A stretch of DNA of 61,570 bases from a virus: IMG/VR virus record IMGVR_UViG_2162886015_000002, positions 1 through 61,570 of that record; one strand, given 5' to 3'. A model generated the notes under the pieces. It saw only the letters and a program-made list of their open reading frames with translations. It was not told where the DNA came from and made no database searches. The position numbers and the translations under genes were made by a program. Of the stretch, positions 57,680 to 61,570 are shown one piece after another (position 1 is the stretch's first letter; the number at the start of each line of letters is the position of its first letter).

Positions 57680-58149
57680 TACGCCACCTCCAGGTCAAAA
57701 GATGGCTGGTGCGTGACGCTGACCAGCGGCTCGACCATCACCTCGACGCGCGGATTGCGCTTGTCTAGTCCCCAATAGACGTGCTTCTCGCGGACCTGAC
57801 GGTCATTGACGTAGACGCCTTTCTGGATCAGTACGCGTTGGGGTTTGACGCCCAGTTCGCGGTCCGCCTTCGTCAGCTTTATGGACTTGTAGCGGTCCTG
57901 AAGCACGTCGAGCACAACTGACTCGTCGAGATCAGGCCGCTCGCTCGCATAGAAAATGTGCATGGTGACGCGCACGGGGCAGGCGATTCGCACGCGAGCC
58001 GTCGGCGGGATCTGCTTCAGGGCGTTCGCTTCGAAGTCGAGCGCCTTCTCGCTCTTGATGCTGGCCATTCGGCCCGCGATCTTTGCGATCTTTCGGCTGT
58101 TGGCCTTCGACGCAGGCTCGCCAAGGATCGTGAATTTGATTGGGCTCAT
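57679..58149 (-). CDS. rusA: RusA-like Holliday junction resolvase
   Basis: 156 residues. FTILGEPASKANSRK, ERPDLDESVVLDVLQD and RVEVMVE carry the conserved Lys and Asp residues of RusA. It resolves recombination and replication junctions before packaging. Confidence 0.83.
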   Translation of the reverse strand: MSPIKFTILGEPASKANSRKIAKIAGRMASIKSEKALDFEANALKQIPPTARVRIACPVRVTMHIFYASERPDLDESVVLDVLQDRYKSIKLTKADRELGVKPQRVLIQKGVYVNDRQVREKHVYWGLDKRNPRVEVMVEPLVSVTHQPSFDLEVA

Positions 58150-59540
58150 TCGAATCCCTTCCGTGATTTTTCGGGCGCAACGCGGGGCGTCGGTAGGTAG
58201 CCGGGTGCGAGATCGGCGAATTTCTGCTGTTCGCCGATAAAGGCAAGTCGTACGTGACCCGTCTCGCCGTTGCGCTGTTTGCCAACGATGATTTCGGCCG
58301 TTCCGCGATCCGGCGAATCGGAGTTGTAGACTTCGTCGCGGTAGAGCATCAGGATCACGTCGGCGTCCTGCTCGATGGCACCTGAGTCACGCAGGTCCGC
58401 CATCGTCGGACGCTTGTTCGGACGTTGCTCGACGCCGCGGTTGAGCTGCGCGAGCACGATGACGGGCACATCGAGATGTTTCGCGAGACCTTTCAGGCCC
58501 GCCGAGTAACCGGCGATCTTCAGGTCCTGCCGCTCCTCGGTGCCGCCGGTCATCAAACCCAGGTAGTCGACGATGATCAGCCCGAGACCGTGCCGACGTT
58601 TGATCGTCCGGCTGCGGCTGACGATCTCAGCGAGTGAGAGCCCAGACGTATCGTCGACGAGCATCGGCATGTCAGCCATGACGCTCACCGCGTGGGTGAG
58701 ACGCGCCCAATCTTCGTCGACAATCCGCTTGCCATCGAGGATGTGCGGAAGTGGAATGCCGCCGATGCGCGCGAGGTTGCGTTGATGCAGGGACTTGGTG
58801 GACATCTCCATCGAGAAAACCGCCACCGTTTCTCCACGTTCCGCAACGTGTCCACCGATGCACATCGAGAATGCCGTTTTCCCCATCGATGGCCGACCGG
58901 CAACGATGATCAGTTCCGCACCACGCAGACCGCCGCCGAGCTTCTCGTCGAGATCCCGAAAACCCGTCGAGACAACCTCGAGTTCGGCACCATGGAAACG
59001 GGCGTCGATCTCTTCGACGATCTCCGTGAGCGCGGGGCCAGGCAACTGTGGCTCGAATGTGCGCACTTCGGCCAGCGGTTCGAGTTTCGATTGCGCCAGA
59101 GCAATGATTTCCTCGACCGGGCGTCCGTCAGGGTGAAACGCCATCGCGGAGATTTCGTCGGAAGCGGAGATCAGGCCGCGCAAGCGCCAGCGATTGATGA
59201 TGATCTCGGCCCAGCGCTGCACGCCGCTACTGCCGGGTGTGTTCTGCACCAGGGCGTTTAGGTAAGCGAGGCCGCCAACTTCATCCGCTTTGCCGGTACC
59301 CTGCAAATACTCGAACACCGTCACCAGGTCAGCTTGCTTGCCGGCGAGAATCATCCGGCCGATGGCGTCGAACACGATTCGATGGTCGTAGCGATAGAAG
59401 TGTTCTGCGCGCAACTCGGTCAGGCGATCGATTGCGTCATTGTCGAAGAGCAGGGCACCGAGAACCGATTGCTCAGCCTCGACGCTATGCGGCGGAACGG
59501 ACAGCTTGCGCTCGTCGGTAGGGTCGTTTCGCGCGTTCAT
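58146..59540 (-). CDS. dnaB: DnaB-type replicative helicase
   Basis: 464 residues. N-terminal DnaB domain (VPPHSVEAEQSVLGALLFD), Walker A GRPSMGKT (215-222), Walker B LIIVDYLGLM (321-330) and DLRDSGAIEQDADVI. It unwinds the fork for phage replication. It is coupled by ATGA to the O-like gene before it and to rusA after it. Confidence 0.93.
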   Translation of the reverse strand: MNARNDPTDERKLSVPPHSVEAEQSVLGALLFDNDAIDRLTELRAEHFYRYDHRIVFDAIGRMILAGKQADLVTVFEYLQGTGKADEVGGLAYLNALVQNTPGSSGVQRWAEIIINRWRLRGLISASDEISAMAFHPDGRPVEEIIALAQSKLEPLAEVRTFEPQLPGPALTEIVEEIDARFHGAELEVVSTGFRDLDEKLGGGLRGAELIIVAGRPSMGKTAFSMCIGGHVAERGETVAVFSMEMSTKSLHQRNLARIGGIPLPHILDGKRIVDEDWARLTHAVSVMADMPMLVDDTSGLSLAEIVSRSRTIKRRHGLGLIIVDYLGLMTGGTEERQDLKIAGYSAGLKGLAKHLDVPVIVLAQLNRGVEQRPNKRPTMADLRDSGAIEQDADVILMLYRDEVYNSDSPDRGTAEIIVGKQRNGETGHVRLAFIGEQQKFADLAPGYLPTPRVAPEKSRKGFE

Positions 59541-60301
59541 GCAGCGTCCCTCCCGTGTGCGCGCTTCGCCTGTTCGCCGACAGTCGTCAGCGCGCAGGTG
59601 CCGTCAGACCCGATCCACCAGAGCTTGAACCAGTTGCCGCGCACAGATTTGCGGAACACCGAGCGCCAGTCCTTGTACCGCTTCGAACCCTCTTCGCTGT
59701 AGCGAGCCTTGAACTCGAGCCAGTGCAGACGCAGGAAGTCGTCAGGGATGGCGGTCTTCGACGCGTAGTCGAAAACGGCGTCGTTTTCCAGAATCGGCTT
59801 TTCGCCTTTTTCCTTGCACTGCTCGAGGAATGTCTTCAGCGCGATGGTTGGCCGTTTTTTTGTTTCTTCGATTTCGCCCCCCTTGGGGGTAGTGGGGGGT
59901 TGTTTACTACTCTTACTCTTCTCTTCTCTAGTCCGCTTTTTGTCCGCATCAGAAGCGGACAAACGTACGGCTCGCTTGCGGTCGCTATCCTGTGCGCGAC
60001 GCTTGGCCGACTGGCCGTTGTGGGTGTCAAACTCAGGCAGATTAAGGCCTTCCGGGCTATCGTCGAGCCAACCAACCATTTTCATGGCTGCTGCGAAGCC
60101 AGGCCACCCGATCAGATCGTCAACCGTCGACAGCGCATAGCCTTCGATGTGTCCGTCAATTGAGTGCGCGTCGAACAGACACCAGACGGACATAAGTCCG
60201 CCAACTGTCCGAAATCTGTCCGCTTTCAATGCGGACGAAATGCGGACAACTTTCGGATGCGTGAAGAGATCCGAGCGCATCTTGATCCAGTCGCCTGCCA
60301 C
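59537..60301 (-). CDS. Replication initiator, O-like
   Basis: 254 residues from GTG 60301 (shares a base with the previous stop). GDWIKMRSDLFTHPKVVR and VWCLFDAHSIDGHIEGY are the conserved N-terminal replication-protein pattern. A Lys/Pro-rich linker spans about 105-150 and a C-terminal domain (LEFKARYSEEGSKRYKDW) follows. Its place before dnaB suggests it loads the helicase. The origin may lie inside the gene, as in lambda O, but no clear iterons were noted. Confidence 0.75.
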   Translation of the reverse strand: MAGDWIKMRSDLFTHPKVVRISSALKADRFRTVGGLMSVWCLFDAHSIDGHIEGYALSTVDDLIGWPGFAAAMKMVGWLDDSPEGLNLPEFDTHNGQSAKRRAQDSDRKRAVRLSASDADKKRTREEKSKSSKQPPTTPKGGEIEETKKRPTIALKTFLEQCKEKGEKPILENDAVFDYASKTAIPDDFLRLHWLEFKARYSEEGSKRYKDWRSVFRKSVRGNWFKLWWIGSDGTCALTTVGEQAKRAHGRDAA

Positions 60302-60537
60302 TACACGCCTCCCTTCGATTGCTTGGCCATGTACGCGCGAAGCTTCTTAATTGCGTCGCCCGCCATCCACTGAACCGGCACGGCGCTGTGACAAGCCGCC
60401 ATGCGGTGCAGTAGTTCCATCACCTCCGCGAGATCGGGGTCGTGGATTGGTAATGCCGCAGACGCTGCGTTGATATGCCGCAAGCGGTTTGCGATCGCGA
60501 GTTCTGATGGGGATAGAGACGTACTGCGCTTGTTCAT
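60301..60537 (-). CDS. Small hypothetical protein
   Basis: 78 residues from ATG 60537; TTG 60543 is an in-frame alternative. ELAIANRLRHINAASAAL, helical. Coupled to the replication protein gene. Confidence 0.55.
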   Translation of the reverse strand: MNKRSTSLSPSELAIANRLRHINAASAALPIHDPDLAEVMELLHRMAACHSAVPVQWMAGDAIKKLRAYMAKQSKGGV

Positions 60538-60544
60538 GGTCAAC

Positions 60545-60709
60545 TCAGCGGCGGTGGCGCGGTTTTTCAGTCATGCGTGCGAGCGACGCACACAAGAGGC
60601 TCACCAACTGGTGCTTTTCCGCCTTTTTCCGGGCTTGCCCGATCTTCACGGCGATCGCTTCCTGCTCACGCCACGCGGGCGGTGGATTGTTGAAAAGGTC
60701 GCGTTTCAA
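60545..60709 (-). CDS. 54-residue hypothetical protein from a TTG start
   Basis: Frame MKRDLFNNPPPAWREQ with a TTG start overlapping the previous stop (TTGA). The end is basic. The same TTGA coupling occurs at 55604. The rest of the interval has no other candidate. Confidence 0.45.
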   Translation of the reverse strand: MKRDLFNNPPPAWREQEAIAVKIGQARKKAEKHQLVSLLCASLARMTEKPRHRR

Positions 60710-61570
60710 AAGGCCTCCTCAGCGGAGAAAAGTTGAGGTTGGACCGCGCCGTTGGCGTAGACGACATCGAGCACGACGTCGCCAGTCGGTTCGTCGCCTT
60801 CCCAGCCATCCGGCCATGTTTTCAAGGCGATCAACTCGCGGATGCGCGCTTCCTCCTCGGCGTTGATTAGGCTGATTTCGGGACGGCCGAGCGCGCGCCC
60901 GGCGCGGTTGCTTTCGTTCTGGATCGACAGGATGCGATCCAGCGCCATCAGACGTGCGTCGAACGTAAGCGGCCCGAGACGCTGCGGATTCTTAGCGTTG
61001 CTGCCGTCTTTAAGCTTTTCGAGGCCCGGCTTGCGAAGTCGGTTATGCGGCTCACGCAATTCGCGCCACAGTGGCTTCAGGGCGCGCAAAGGAGCGAGGT
61101 ACGCCCAGTGGGGCATAGCCAAAACGGTCTCGAGTGCCTTCTCTTCCTGCGCAAGCGGGCAACCAATGCAGCCTGTTCGGGCGTTAATCTCTTCGGCTTC
61201 GTCGCCGCCGTACGCGTCCGCGATCGCGGCCGTCGACCAGTCGCCGAACTCGGCTTGGGGTGCCCAGTGGCGCAGCCATTCCCAGACGTGGCAAACACGC
61301 CAGTGCAGGATCGGCGCGAGCGTCGCGATTCGGCCACGGAGGCCGCGTGCGTTGGGCAGAACCTGCTGATACCATCCCTGACCGCACTCCGCACCGTCCT
61401 TACCGCAACTCATCTCGATACGGCGATCGCGGATCGCGCTTTCGCCCTGGCGCACGCCGGTGATCATCAGGATGTTGCCGTCGAGGCCTTCGAGCCGCTG
61501 GCGCAACGCCTCTTCCATCGGATCAATCTTGATCTGCCGGGTGCACCAGCGCAGTGTGTTGTTGTTCGGC
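60706..61570 (-). CDS. PAPS reductase/DndC-like protein, C-terminal part (gene begins at 371)
   Basis: Continuation of the gene that leaves position 1. From 61570 the minus strand reads PNNNTLRWCTRQIKIDP in frame, then GVRQGESAIRDRRIEMSCG, HWRVCHVWEWL and CIGCPLAQEEK. Several Cys (RWCT, MSCGKDGAEC, CIGCP) could bind a metal or an iron-sulfur cluster, as in the DndC/PAPS reductase group. Total length 411 residues. Confidence 0.85.
   Translation of the reverse strand, partial: PNNNTLRWCTRQIKIDPMEEALRQRLEGLDGNILMITGVRQGESAIRDRRIEMSCGKDGAECGQGWYQQVLPNARGLRGRIATLAPILHWRVCHVWEWLRHWAPQAEFGDWSTAAIADAYGGDEAEEINARTGCIGCPLAQEEKALETVLAMPHWAYLAPLRALKPLWRELREPHNRLRKPGLEKLKDGSNAKNPQRLGPLTFDARLMALDRILSIQNESNRAGRALGRPEISLINAEEEARIRELIALKTWPDGWEGDEPTGDVVLDVVYANGAVQPQLFSAEEAF

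Noticed and set aside
1-61570. CRISPR arrays, rRNA genes or insertion sequences
   Set aside because: No regularly spaced repeats, rRNA segments or transposase frames were found. The only repeated elements are those listed.

Overview
The window looks like one complete circular (or circularly permuted) temperate phage genome, cut inside a gene. The reading frame leaving position 1 on the minus strand continues without a break at 61570, and the joined frame gives one 411-residue PAPS reductase/DndC-like protein. The phage carries a repressor/Cro switch, a tyrosine integrase next to an attP built on a tRNA-Ser 3' end, and a contractile-tail (myovirus) structural module. High GC and gene content point to a Burkholderiales host (Burkholderia or Paraburkholderia type). 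That host assignment is an inference and no host DNA is visible.

Layout. Two long divergent transcription units leave an immunity region at about 0.8-3.2 kb. Plus strand: cI-like repressor (1371-2279), a zinc-ribbon membrane protein, a HicB/HicA pair and a terminator. An operator-covered early promoter (3210-3238) then starts an accessory and recombination unit. It holds small genes, a C-type-lectin-like gene followed by a strongly folded intergenic segment (5256-5470), RecT and a YqaJ exonuclease, a DEDDh exonuclease, a diversity-generating retroelement (DGR, 12484-15067), more small genes, a DUF5131/ASCH-like pair, an excisionase-like gene, integrase and attP (about 22.05 kb). Minus strand: cro, a CII-like gene, then across the junction the PAPS reductase-like gene, an O-like replication protein, a DnaB-type helicase, RusA, NinB, DUF1364 and a candidate Q antiterminator. 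After that come a late promoter and terminator, terminase, portal, protease/scaffold, capsid, connectors, sheath, tube, chaperone, tape measure, baseplate and fibres, and a lysis cassette ending in a lipase-like gene near 22.25 kb.

The main system is the DGR. Two adjacent lectin-fold (DUF1566-like) genes end in variable repeats that match a template repeat at 13868-13958. All 12 substitutions in the first and all 10 in the second fall on template adenines. An Avd gene and a reverse transcriptase with YVDD follow. The cassette sits in the early/integrase arm, not the tail module. The second variable gene has lost one base inside its repeat and is frameshifted. The template repeat lies inside the open frame of the reverse transcriptase.

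Control. Five copies of a 13-bp palindrome (consensus TAGGCAWWGCCTA) cover the repressor, cro and early promoters. Repressor and cro messages are predicted to be leaderless or nearly so. About a dozen intrinsic terminators lie between late genes, downstream of a promoter-terminator pair next to the Q-like gene, which fits processive antitermination. The tail chaperone carries a -1 slippery heptamer. A methyltransferase-like gene lies antisense inside the late unit and two HNH-AP2 genes are spliced into operons with start/stop overlaps.
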